Source: Bremerella cremea (GTDB lineage: Bacteria; Planctomycetota; Planctomycetia; Pirellulales; Pirellulaceae). Taken from it: 64,000 bases of DNA. The translations under genes and the position numbers were made by a program. The stretch is taken from assembly GCF_003335505.1 (NCBI RefSeq), contig NZ_QPEX01000045.1, positions 496,001 to 560,000 on the forward strand, in the 5' to 3' direction. Shown here one piece after another: positions 36,809 through 44,994 of the stretch (its first letter is position 1; each line of letters opens with the position of its first letter). The notes below the pieces were generated by a model. It saw nothing but the letters and a program-made list of their open reading frames with translations. It had not been told where the DNA came from and searched no databases.

Positions 36809-39800
36809 ATGCCCGTAACGAAACCGAACGACTTCTGGAAACTGATCTTGGAATCAGGTCTCATGACAAAAGAGACCTGTAAGCCAATCCACGACCAGTA
36901 CCAACAGACCTCCCCCAACGGCGACGTCAAAGCATTAGCGACCTGGCTGATCAAAGGTGGGCACCTCACCACCTATCAAGCGCGCATTCTTTTGGCCGCA
37001 CGCCCCAAAGCACTTTCGATTGGCGAGTACTTTGTTTCCGATCGCATCGATGCAGGCCTGCTCCAGGGCACCTTAGTCGCCACGCACAAACCGACCGGTC
37101 ATCCGGTTTGGCTGCACCCGATCGCGTCTGAAATTCAAGCAGACTCGGTGCGATTTCCGATTGTGCAGCGGATGTGCCAACTGCGCTCGGCCGCACCTCA
37201 CCCGCATTTGATTCGCTGTTTCCACCTGCGTGAAGGAACCAAACGAAGCCATTTGGTTACCGAACAGCTTGACGGAAACCCCCTGGCCGAAAGCCGTCCC
37301 GGCCCTGGTATTCCGATTCCTCCGGCAGATTGTGCTCGCCTGGGTCGACAAGCGGCCCTCGGAGCAATTCAGTTACATGGCCAAGGCATGGTCGTCGGAG
37401 ATTTCAACCTCGATCACTTGTGGTTAGAACTGACCGGTAATCTGAAATTACTTCATCTACCGGTTCGTCCGGTCGAAGCGATCTCTTGGTCCGATACGTC
37501 CCAGGCCGCACGCTTGGAATCGCTCGCCAATGTTTCGGCGCCTGAACTACAGCAAGCTGGCGCGACACCCACCAAGCTGAGCGATCTTTATTCGCTAGGG
37601 ACAATCCTCTTTGATTTGCTGACGGGCAAACCTCTTTTCGAGGGTTCGATTGCCGAAAAGCTTCAGCAGCACGCCAATTCGCCGGTGCCCACGCCCCCTT
37701 ACATTCCCGGCGATTTGATGCAGATCTTACAATACTTGTTGGCGAAGAGTCCGGCTGGTCGATATCAATCGGCCTCGGACGTTGCCGAGGCGCTGCGTCC
37801 TTTCGTCGATGCCACCCAGTTGTCGCCACCGCACGTTGATGTCCCGCCCACGCTGGGCAGCTACCTGCAACATTTAGCCAATCAGCAAGCTCCTCCGGCG
37901 GCACCTGCTCCGGCAGCCTCGCCGCCAGTCGCTTCCCCACCACCAACTGCGGCCCCCTTTCCCACGGCAGCGCCGGTTCCGCCACCACCAGGCGCTCAGC
38001 CACCAGTTCCGCAGCCTGTGCCACCGCCGGGCATGCCTCAACCCGTTCCTCCTCAGGCCGCTCCTTTTCCCGGGGTAGCCTCCCCTCCGGTACCGCCAGT
38101 TGGTACCCCGGCGACTCCCCAGCCTCCTATTGCGGTGGCGATCCCCGTGGGGCAACCTCCCGCCGAGGGTGGCACCGGTCGAGCCTCGATGCTGGCCGAA
38201 CGTATTCGCAAACGGAAACAGCAGCGAAAGATCACCAGCATTTTGGTCCTGGTTCTGATGGCCGCTGCCACCGTCGTAGGTGGGTACTTCGGCTACGGAA
38301 TTGTCTTTCCGCCAGAACAAATTGCGGAGAACACCACCCCACCGCCTGCCGACACCTCAAACGCCCCGGCAACTGAAACCCCGCCCGAGAGCGAAGTCGA
38401 TCCGGCCAACAATCCATCGGCTGGCCCGCCGTTGGTGGAAGACGACGGCCAAACCTTGTGGGCGTCACCCACCAACGGCGAGCCCGTAGACTTGAGTGGC
38501 TTGCCGCACGATACTCGCCTGGCCCTCGCAGTGCGTACCAACGAGCTGCTATCGAACCCCGAAGGAGAAAAAATTCTTCAGGGGCTTGGCCCCCAATTTG
38601 CCGCCGTTCGGAGCCAATTGGAAGGCGACCTGGCGGTAGATTTCAACGCTCTGGAAAGCTTAACGGTCGGCCTAAGCGAATCGACGGCCGGAGGGCCCCC
38701 TTGCCTACTTGTTAAGCTCAAAGAAACCACGAACTTGCCCTCGCTCTGGGGCAACCCCACACCGATTGCCGGCAGCACGCCACCAATGTACGAAGTAAAC
38801 GGCTGGACCGTGCTGCCCATTCCCGGCCAAGAAGATCGAGCGTTCGTTGCTGGCTCGTCTGCCGTAGTCCAAGCCGTCGCCGCGCAAGGCGTCTCTGCGC
38901 CGCAGATGACCCGCGAACTGGAACAACTTCGCCGCGAGTCCGACAATCAACAAACCGTCAATCTATTGGTTGATCCCCAATTTTTAGCGGCGGCGAGTGC
39001 TCAGGTATTCCCGGGCGAGTTGGCCGCAGCAGCCACACCAGTGCAAGATTTCCTCGGGGAAAGCTTGCGCGGCGTTTTGTTCAGTGCCCATACCGGAGAC
39101 GATCTCTACCTAGAAATGCGAATGATTGGCTCGCTCAGTCTAGATCCGCCGAACCTAGCCGCTAACATGAAAGAGAAGATCAAGGGCGTTTCGCGGCGGC
39201 TGGAAGAGTCGGTCATGGCGGTTAACCCGACGCCTTATTGGCGTCGCCTGGCGACCCAGTTCCCCAGCATGGTCCGCTTCGCCTATCAAAACGCGCGTAG
39301 CGGAGTGGAAGGAGACCAAGCGATGGTCAACTGCATCTTGCCAGCGACGGCAGGGCAGAACCTGGTGGCTGCTTCCGAATTGTTGCTGGCCGCCAACACC
39401 AGTGGCGCGGCCGCGCCTGCTGGCGGCAAAATGCCAGCGCAGAAAACGCCAGAAACCATCGAAGAAAAGCTGGCCAGCACCATGAGCATTTCGTTCCCCC
39501 AAAACTCGCTGGAATTCGCTCTCCGCGATATTGGCGAAGAAGCCGGCATTCCGGTAGAAATCAACGGAACCGACCTGCAACTGGACGGCATTACCCGCAA
39601 CAAGGAAATTAAAGACTTCCATTTCGAGAATAAACCGGTCGGCGAGATCCTGGCTCAGTTGATGGTTCGCGCCAATCCCGAGGCCTCGCCTGGCCCCGGC
39701 ACCGACGTTCAAAAATTGATTTTCGTAATTCATCCCATGGATGGGCCTGACGACGCTAAGAAGCTGGTGGTGACCACACGCAAGGCAGCCGAACGTGAAA

Positions 39801-39835
39801 AGTACACCCTGCCTGATGTGTTCAAAATCAAGTAG
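36809..39835 (+). CDS. Pseudokinase - transmembrane - STN-like envelope protein
   Basis: The 1008-residue protein has a short helical N-terminal region (FWKLILESGLMTKE... about 1-60, also seen before planctomycete kinases), then a protein-kinase-like fold (about 65-330). Catalytic residues are missing: no VAIK-type lysine, GDFNLDH (197-203) in place of HRDLKPxN, and no DFG. A Pro/Ala-rich linker (about 365-455) leads to one transmembrane helix (about 475-500). The extracytoplasmic part includes a domain similar to chaperone-type or DUF3352-like regions (about 550-870), then a C-terminal STN-like unit (about 892-985). I predict it is inactive as a kinase and may carry a signal across the membrane. 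Start ATG 36809 gives MPVTKPNDFWK; the frame is open upstream to 36713. The next gene begins 24 bases downstream. Confidence 0.75.
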   Translation: MPVTKPNDFWKLILESGLMTKETCKPIHDQYQQTSPNGDVKALATWLIKGGHLTTYQARILLAARPKALSIGEYFVSDRIDAGLLQGTLVATHKPTGHPVWLHPIASEIQADSVRFPIVQRMCQLRSAAPHPHLIRCFHLREGTKRSHLVTEQLDGNPLAESRPGPGIPIPPADCARLGRQAALGAIQLHGQGMVVGDFNLDHLWLELTGNLKLLHLPVRPVEAISWSDTSQAARLESLANVSAPELQQAGATPTKLSDLYSLGTILFDLLTGKPLFEGSIAEKLQQHANSPVPTPPYIPGDLMQILQYLLAKSPAGRYQSASDVAEALRPFVDATQLSPPHVDVPPTLGSYLQHLANQQAPPAAPAPAASPPVASPPPTAAPFPTAAPVPPPPGAQPPVPQPVPPPGMPQPVPPQAAPFPGVASPPVPPVGTPATPQPPIAVAIPVGQPPAEGGTGRASMLAERIRKRKQQRKITSILVLVLMAAATVVGGYFGYGIVFPPEQIAENTTPPPADTSNAPATETPPESEVDPANNPSAGPPLVEDDGQTLWASPTNGEPVDLSGLPHDTRLALAVRTNELLSNPEGEKILQGLGPQFAAVRSQLEGDLAVDFNALESLTVGLSESTAGGPPCLLVKLKETTNLPSLWGNPTPIAGSTPPMYEVNGWTVLPIPGQEDRAFVAGSSAVVQAVAAQGVSAPQMTRELEQLRRESDNQQTVNLLVDPQFLAAASAQVFPGELAAAATPVQDFLGESLRGVLFSAHTGDDLYLEMRMIGSLSLDPPNLAANMKEKIKGVSRRLEESVMAVNPTPYWRRLATQFPSMVRFAYQNARSGVEGDQAMVNCILPATAGQNLVAASELLLAANTSGAAAPAGGKMPAQKTPETIEEKLASTMSISFPQNSLEFALRDIGEEAGIPVEINGTDLQLDGITRNKEIKDFHFENKPVGEILAQLMVRANPEASPGPGTDVQKLIFVIHPMDGPDDAKKLVVTTRKAAEREKYTLPDVFKIK

Positions 39836-39859
39836 CACTTAAGCCCAGAGAGAATTCGC

Positions 39860-42028
39860 GTGACCCTATTCCGCGTTCATTGCCCGACCTGTCATGCTCG
39901 ACTGAAAGTAACCAGCCGGTCGCTTATCGGTCAGATTGTCAACTGCCCGAAGTGCGGCAGCATGATCGAGATCGCCGAACCAGGCGGCAACGACCCACCA
40001 TCGGAAAAGGCTCGGTCGAAAGCCGTTGTGCCTCCTGTGGCTTCTCCTCCCCAGGTCACCGCGTCAGCGCCCCCTCCAGCGGAAACCGCGCCCGCCGAAA
40101 CTGCTCCCGTTGAATCAGCCCAGACCGCCGCAGAGGCGTCGAACTCGGACGAACTTTTCGACAACATCGACGACATGCTCGATGCTGCCCCGGCCGCAGA
40201 GCCGACTCCCACGCAAACGGTTGCAGCTTCCCAACCACCTACCGCAGAAGAAGCTCCAGCCGCAGCGGCCCCCCCAGCTCCGATCGATGCCGGACGTTTT
40301 TCCAACGACGCTTCCGTAGGGAAGTGGCGAAACGTGGCGTTGATCGGCGGAACCTCCGTGATGGCCTTGGCAACAATTGCCGTGATCGGCTACGCACTCC
40401 TTTCCGAAAGCAGCCCCACGCCGATACCAGCAGAAGATCCGACCGCACAACAAGTAGCCCAAGCAGACACCCCTTCGTCGGAATCCCCTGTCGACAACAC
40501 CTCGGAAGTGGAGCCAGCAGCCCCCGAAGAGCCTCAGCCAGTTCCCGAGGAAGGAACCTCTGAGGCTGCCGATACACCAAACACGCCCGAGGAAACCACA
40601 GAGCCTCCCCAAACGGAAGACAAACCGGCTGAAACCGAGGAAGCATCTCCCCCGGCGAAAACTCCGAAGATTGAGGAGAATCCTTTTCTGTTTGGGCAGC
40701 CCGAGGAAGAACCCGTTGCTGAGAAGCCTGCGGAGAAGCCGCCCGAAGCCAACAAACCCGCCGTCGCCGCGACGCCTAAGTCGATCTTAGAACTAAAAGA
40801 TGATCCGCTGTACGAAGTGTTCGGACCGTCGTTCCCTGTCTTCGATCCCGACGCCCTAGAAGCTTCAGCCAACACCAATCCTGGGCCAGTGGCTGCAGCC
40901 TCTGTTCCTGCGGCGGAACCAGCACCCACGCCCCAGTTAGTTCCTCCCATTCAAGAGGTTGACGTGGCGGCCCGCCTGCGTGATCCGATTGTCGAGATCC
41001 AGCTGAAAGATATGCCGCTCAACGAGTTCACCTCGTTTGTTACCCAAATGAGCACCGCTCCAGTCACGCTCGATCCGCTGGCCCTGGCCTATGCCGAGAT
41101 CGGTGCGACGAAACCAATTTCGGTGCAGCAATCACAGACCTCCGTCGAAGGCATCTTACGCGCGGCCGTACATCCGTTTGGGCTGGATGTGGTTGCCACC
41201 CAGCATAGTGCCCGGCTGCAAATTACCCAGCCGCTCGATGGCCACGAGCGAACGATGCGGCTGCAAGTCGACGACATGGCCAGCGACGCCAAAGAAGTTG
41301 CAGACCTGGCTTACTTGTTAACCCGCCTGGTCGAACCGCTCTCGTGGAACCATTCCCGAGGCAAAGGGCTTTATCGTGTTGACCCCGACGCGATCATGAT
41401 CACTCAAAACGAGGTCGCCCAATTCAAATCGATGGTCTTTTTGGAAAAAATGCGAGTCGCTCGTGGCTTGACTCCTAAGTCAAGCTATTCGCAAGACTTG
41501 TTCAACTTGAAATCACGGACCGACCAGTTGGCCCCTGCCTTAGGGAAATCCGTCAATCTACAGATTGTCGTCCCTACGCCGATGTACAAAGTGATCGATC
41601 AGCTTGAAAAGAAGACCGGGCTGGACATTCTCTGCGATTGGGATTCCTTGGCGCTGAACAAGCTCGGGCCAGCCACGCCAGTCACCCTGACGGCCTCGGG
41701 GACAACCGCCGGCGAAACGCTTAACCATTTCTGCAAAAGCTGGAAGCTGGCCGCGTTGCCGATCAATTCGCATACCGTACAACTGGTCAGTGAATCATCT
41801 GCGCCGGTGATGCCGTGGATCGAATTTTACGACATCCGCGAAATGAACCTGGGCAAGTCCCAAGCCACTGCAATGATCAACGCAGCCAAACGCGAGCTGA
41901 GCGATCTCCGCAAGACCGGCTACGGTGAAGTTTTGTACGATCCGGTCTCGAAACAACTACTTGCCCTGCTCTCGCAAGGCGACCACCAACGCCTGCGGCA
42001 AATTCTGCAGCGCAGGATGGCCCCTTAA
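39860..42028 (+). CDS. Zinc-ribbon - transmembrane - STN-like repeat protein
   Basis: The 722-residue protein starts with a zinc ribbon, C8-x2-C11 and C29-x2-C32 (VHCPTCHARLKV, VNCPKCGSMIEI), of the type often found at planctomycete N-termini. After an Ala/Pro/Glu-rich linker comes one membrane helix (about 158-180), a second acidic Pro/Glu-rich linker, and at least two STN-like units (about 378-460, VEIQLKDMPLNEFTSF..., and about 565-645). The start is a GTG 24 bases after the pseudokinase gene, so they likely form one operon. Zinc ribbon in the cytosol and STN units outside is the predicted topology. Function unknown. Confidence 0.75.
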   Translation: MTLFRVHCPTCHARLKVTSRSLIGQIVNCPKCGSMIEIAEPGGNDPPSEKARSKAVVPPVASPPQVTASAPPPAETAPAETAPVESAQTAAEASNSDELFDNIDDMLDAAPAAEPTPTQTVAASQPPTAEEAPAAAAPPAPIDAGRFSNDASVGKWRNVALIGGTSVMALATIAVIGYALLSESSPTPIPAEDPTAQQVAQADTPSSESPVDNTSEVEPAAPEEPQPVPEEGTSEAADTPNTPEETTEPPQTEDKPAETEEASPPAKTPKIEENPFLFGQPEEEPVAEKPAEKPPEANKPAVAATPKSILELKDDPLYEVFGPSFPVFDPDALEASANTNPGPVAAASVPAAEPAPTPQLVPPIQEVDVAARLRDPIVEIQLKDMPLNEFTSFVTQMSTAPVTLDPLALAYAEIGATKPISVQQSQTSVEGILRAAVHPFGLDVVATQHSARLQITQPLDGHERTMRLQVDDMASDAKEVADLAYLLTRLVEPLSWNHSRGKGLYRVDPDAIMITQNEVAQFKSMVFLEKMRVARGLTPKSSYSQDLFNLKSRTDQLAPALGKSVNLQIVVPTPMYKVIDQLEKKTGLDILCDWDSLALNKLGPATPVTLTASGTTAGETLNHFCKSWKLAALPINSHTVQLVSESSAPVMPWIEFYDIREMNLGKSQATAMINAAKRELSDLRKTGYGEVLYDPVSKQLLALLSQGDHQRLRQILQRRMAP

Positions 42029-42145
42029 ATAGTGTTGCTGCCTCAGGGATCACAAAGCACACCGGGGCAGAAGAGTGCATCATCACCGATTACTCTCTTC
42101 TTCCCTGCGGCGTTCTTTGTGCCCTCTGTGGCGCATCGCTTCTTC

Positions 42146-43171
42146 TTAAACCTCGGCTCCACACTGAACACCAATGGCATTGGCAACCGCACGGCAGCGC
42201 TGCATGGTGGCGGCGAAGGTTGGCAAATCGAGGGATTGGTAACCGTCGCTCATCGCTTGATCGGGCTCTGGGTGGACCTCCACAATGATCCCATCTGCCC
42301 CGATCGCAACAGCAGCCACGCACATATCCGGCACTAACGCCGCGTGCCCGGTGCCGTGACTGGGGTCGATCACCACCGGCAAGTGCGTCTTTTGATGCAA
42401 GTACGAAACCGTCGCCAGCGGCAGGGTGAAACGTGTATGCGACTCGAACGTGCGAATGCCTCGTTCGCACAGCATCACGCGGGTGTTGCCCTCGTTCAGA
42501 ATGTATTCGGCGGCCAGCAACAATTCGTCGATTGTAGCCGAAGGACCACGCTTCAAGAGAACCGCGCGATCGACGCGTCCTACCGCTTCTAACAAGCGGT
42601 AGTTTTGCATGTTGCGAGCGCCAATCTGCAAGACATCGGCGTACTTCGCCACAAGCTCAACATCTTCCGAAGCAACCACTTCGGTCACTACCGCCAGTCC
42701 GGTTTCTTCACGAGCAGTGGCCAGCATTTTTAGGCCTTCCTCTTTCAAACCCTGGAACGAGTAAGGACTCGTCCGCGGCTTGAACGCCCCACCCCGCAGT
42801 GCCGTTGCTCCGGCGGCCTTGACCGCTCTGGCCGTCTGCACGATCTGTTCTTCACTTTCCACCGAGCAAGGACCGGCCATCACACCGCACTTGCCGCTGC
42901 CAACTTCCAAGCTGCCTGCTTTGACCAGGGTTGGCTCTGGCTTGACTTCCAAGCTGGCGACCTTGTAAGGGGCCAAGATCGGCACCACTTTGGAAACGCC
43001 GGCGACCGTTTCCAAAGACTCGCGCATCTCTTCGCGTTTGTCCCCAATCGCGGCGATTACCGTCCGCTCGGTTCCCACAATAACGTGGGCTTTCAGCCCC
43101 ATTCGCTCGACCTTATCGGCCGCTCGCTGAACTAACTCTTCCGTTGCATCTCGTTTCATAACAATGATCAT
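42146..43171 (-). CDS. aroF: 3-deoxy-7-phosphoheptulonate synthase, AroF type
   Basis: First step of the shikimate pathway, condensing PEP and erythrose 4-phosphate. The 341-residue protein has an N-terminal ferredoxin-like regulatory domain (about 1-75, MIIVMKRDATEELVQ) and the type I-beta barrel: MAGPCSVESEEQI, LRGGAFKPRTSPYSFQG, QIGARNMQNY, LLKRGPSATIDE and VIDPSHGTGHA. The N-terminal domain is the site of allosteric control in related enzymes. Upstream on the same strand lie an intrinsic terminator and an aromatic-rich short frame, so expression is probably attenuated. Confidence 0.95.
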   Translation of the reverse strand: MIIVMKRDATEELVQRAADKVERMGLKAHVIVGTERTVIAAIGDKREEMRESLETVAGVSKVVPILAPYKVASLEVKPEPTLVKAGSLEVGSGKCGVMAGPCSVESEEQIVQTARAVKAAGATALRGGAFKPRTSPYSFQGLKEEGLKMLATAREETGLAVVTEVVASEDVELVAKYADVLQIGARNMQNYRLLEAVGRVDRAVLLKRGPSATIDELLLAAEYILNEGNTRVMLCERGIRTFESHTRFTLPLATVSYLHQKTHLPVVIDPSHGTGHAALVPDMCVAAVAIGADGIIVEVHPEPDQAMSDGYQSLDLPTFAATMQRCRAVANAIGVQCGAEV

Positions 43172-43235
43172 GGCTTTCTCTTCCCAGGCTATTTTGGTGA
43201 GGTGTCAGGTAGTGTGTGATAAAGTTGGCGATAGA

Positions 43236-43276
43236 AACAAAAAAAGCCCTGAATCGCTTTCCGATTCAGGGCTTTT
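43236..43276 (-). terminator. Intrinsic terminator in the aroF leader
   Basis: Arms 43242-43256 and 43262-43276 form a perfect 15-base-pair stem (AAAAGCCCTGAATCG and its complement) with a 5-base loop. On the minus strand it is followed by an uninterrupted T run before GTTTC. It lies 66 bases upstream of the aroF ATG and 28 bases after the stop of the aromatic-rich leader frame, so it is placed to end transcription before aroF unless overridden. It could also serve as the terminator of the upstream kinase gene. Confidence 0.85.
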
Positions 43277-43299
43277 GGAGTTCTTGCGTTTGGCAGTTA

Positions 43300-43365
43300 G
43301 CAGTTTACACAGAATCCTCGGCCCTACTCGGAAAGTAGGGATAAAAGAAACCAAAGGTAAACTGC
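43300..43365 (-). promoter_or_regulatory. Competing RNA hairpins of the aroF attenuator
   Basis: GCAGTTTAC (43300-43308) and GTAAACTGC (43357-43365) can pair over 9 bases, joining leader codons 4-7 with bases over and after the leader stop. Inside lies a second hairpin, CCCTACT (43322-43328) with AGTAGGG (43334-43340), over codons 13-18. The freed minus-strand AGGGC copy beside it can also pair with GCCCT in the terminator's 5' arm, a possible antiterminator. Pairing was judged by eye and not folded. Confidence 0.55.
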
Positions 43366-43376
43366 CAGCTATTCAT
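43305..43376 (-). CDS. Aromatic-rich leader peptide of aroF
   Basis: A 23-codon frame with 8 aromatic residues: Trp4, Phe6, Phe8, Phe10, Phe11, Tyr12, Tyr14 and Phe15. It starts MNSWQFTFGFFY and ends RAEDSV before a TAA. Codons for all three aromatic amino acids sit immediately before an intrinsic terminator and aroF, as in pheA- or trp-type leader peptides. No strong ribosome site is seen. The frame is open to another ATG at 43406 (10 codons further up), but the -10 box falls between the two ATGs, so 43376 is preferred. Confidence 0.7.
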   Translation of the reverse strand: MNSWQFTFGFFYPYFPSRAEDSV

Positions 43377-43383
43377 GCCACTT

Positions 43384-43411
43384 ATTATGTGCGCGTTTTC
43401 ATTCATGACAA
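43384..43411 (-). promoter_or_regulatory. Promoter of the aroF attenuator transcript
   Basis: A -35 TTGTCA (43406-43411) and a -10 CATAAT (43384-43389) with a 16-base spacer, each one mismatch from consensus, lie 40 bases after the kinase stop. The expected start, 6-9 bases after the -10, falls at or next to the leader AUG at 43376, so the leader could be translated from a leaderless message. Confidence 0.5.
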
Positions 43412-43450
43412 GCCCGAATCTGCTCCGGCGAGCAGAAATCGTACTTCGGA

Positions 43451-44305
43451 CTATTGCCGTACCGACGATGCGGGAAGCATGCTACCGCCGGAAACCGCCA
43501 CTACATGCGAGACATCCGCATGGCTAGTCGGGTTCATTTCGACTGCGGGAATCCGAATCGTAAACGCCGTTCCCATGCCCACCGTGCTTTGCACGCGGAT
43601 CTTACCTTGGTGGGCCTCCACAATATCGCGACAGGCAGACAACCCGATGCCCGTTCCCCCTTTACCGGTCTCGTCCGGCCCACTTTTGGTGCTATAGAAC
43701 GCATCGAAGATCTGCGGCAATTGGTCGCTCGGGATCCCCACACCATGGTCGCGGACCAGCAGATCGACCATGTTATCGGCCGCGTCATACGAGAGCCGCA
43801 AGATCAAACGTCCCCCTTGGGGCATCGCCTGGCGGGCATTGATCATCAGGTTCAACAGCACCTGTTGAATCTGATTGCCGTTGGCCTGGGCTAGGGGTAC
43901 ATCGTTGTTCTGGAAATCGACATCAATGCGATACTTGCGCATTTCTCGTTCCAACAGAACGAGCGTATCGTCCACGATCTTGGCCAGTTCGGTCGGTTCC
44001 ATCCGGTTGCCCCGATTCTTGGCCATGGCCAGCACACCGGTGGTGATCTTGGCGGCCCGTTCTCCAGCGGCAGCGATCTTTTCGAAACAGTTGTTCCGCG
44101 TTTGATCGTCCTTGTGTCGCAAGCCCATTCGAGCATAGTTGATCACCGACATCAGCACGTTGTTAAATTCGTGCGTTGTGGTGCTGACGAGTTCTCCCAT
44201 GGCGGTCAGTTTTTGGGCTTCCAACAAGCGGCGCTTTAGGATTTCGATTTCCTTAGCTTGTTGTTCGACAATTGACGATGGGTTGGCAGCATGCGAGTCG
44301 GTCAT
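43451..44305 (-). CDS. Soluble histidine kinase, HisKA-HATPase
   Basis: The 284-residue protein has no membrane helix. After a short coiled coil (about 10-35, KEIEILKRRLLEAQKL) comes a HisKA-type dimerisation helix with the phospho-acceptor His45 in STTTHEFNNVLMSV, of the HEFNN class seen in NtrB-like kinases, then a full HATPase domain (NLMINARQAMPQGG, RDHGVGIPSDQL, GGTGIGLSACRDIVEAH). Start ATG 44305 has AGAAGG 7 bases upstream. No partner response regulator is nearby. It lies upstream of aroF on the same strand but is probably separated by the leader and terminator; its signal is unknown. Confidence 0.9.
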   Translation of the reverse strand: MTDSHAANPSSIVEQQAKEIEILKRRLLEAQKLTAMGELVSTTTHEFNNVLMSVINYARMGLRHKDDQTRNNCFEKIAAAGERAAKITTGVLAMAKNRGNRMEPTELAKIVDDTLVLLEREMRKYRIDVDFQNNDVPLAQANGNQIQQVLLNLMINARQAMPQGGRLILRLSYDAADNMVDLLVRDHGVGIPSDQLPQIFDAFYSTKSGPDETGKGGTGIGLSACRDIVEAHQGKIRVQSTVGMGTAFTIRIPAVEMNPTSHADVSHVVAVSGGSMLPASSVRQ

Positions 44306-44539
44306 CCGTGAGCCTTCTGGCAATGTTTTTCTGGTTCTATGGGGAGAGCGGAAGAGCTAGCAGTCGCAGGGAACCTTGCTCCACAGAATCCTTTCTGCAG
44401 CAATCGGTTCCCTCTGTGGCAATTGCCCTTAGATATCTCTATCGTCGCTCGTGGCATGATCGCTACAATTAGCATCCGAACAACCGGCAGTCTTTATGGC
44501 TGCCTATTCAAGCTGCCTAGATTCTCGGAGTTCGCACGG

Positions 44540-44803
44540 ATGCACACGCTCGACCTACTCGACCAGGCCATCGCCACCGCCAAAGACTTGGGATACCAAA
44601 TCCGCCGCGAATGGCTCGACGGCCAAAGCGGGGGCGTCTGCGAAATCGGCAGCCAACGCTGGATCTTTCTCGATTTAAGCCTTTCTTCGCTGGAACAACT
44701 CGATCAGGTGCTGGAAGCCCTCCGGTCCGATCCCGCCCTCGCGCAAGCACCGCTATCGCCGCAATTAAGCCAAATCCTCGGCCGCACCCGCCGCGCGGCG
44801 TAA
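44540..44803 (+). CDS. Small conserved-looking hypothetical protein
   Basis: An 87-residue soluble protein beginning MHTLDLLDQAIATAKDLGY and containing GGVCEIGSQRWIFLDLSLS. I recognise no family with confidence, although the composition and codon use look like a real gene of this genome. It lies between the kinase and the first of the tandem STN-like genes. No clear ribosome site precedes the ATG, but it is the first Met that keeps the compact product. Confidence 0.6.
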   Translation: MHTLDLLDQAIATAKDLGYQIRREWLDGQSGGVCEIGSQRWIFLDLSLSSLEQLDQVLEALRSDPALAQAPLSPQLSQILGRTRRAA

Positions 44804-44838
44804 CCTGCCGAAAAAGCCTGGCCGCCAGCAGAACGCCG

Positions 44839-44994
44839 ACTTCCACCAAATCGTTGCAGACATTTGTCCCTAAGGTTAGGGTAATTGGAGACCACTCCCC
44901 CTATCCTTTTGCCTGCCGAGATCTTTTCATGCGCGCGTTAGCTTCCCTCGCGGTTTGTTTGCTTCTGTTTTGCTCGCTTGCGTTCGCTCAATTT
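44839..44994 (+). repeat. Duplicated promoter and signal-sequence block, copy 1
   Basis: About 155 bases here are closely similar to 46768-46921, with diverged stretches between identical ones. The block covers the upstream region, the ATG and the signal peptide codons of the first secreted STN-like gene, up to the AQF codons. The longest identical run is within the signal peptide. Confidence 0.8.
44854..44882 (+). promoter_or_regulatory. Candidate promoter of the STN-like cluster, copy 1
   Basis: TTGCAG (44854-44859) and TAGGGT (44877-44882) are separated by 17 bases. The same two hexamers with the same spacing recur at 46783-46811 although the spacer between them differs, so conserved hexamers against a changed spacer suggest selection. 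The -10 is far from consensus. Confidence 0.4.

Noticed and set aside
36711..36809. Earlier GTG/ATG starts for the pseudokinase gene.
   Set aside because: The longer N-terminus is basic and Cys-rich, without conserved features, while ATG 36809 gives the expected helical start.
37404..38024. Frame of about 206 codons on the minus strand opposite the pseudokinase gene.
   Set aside because: Low-complexity mirror of the coding strand without a ribosome site.
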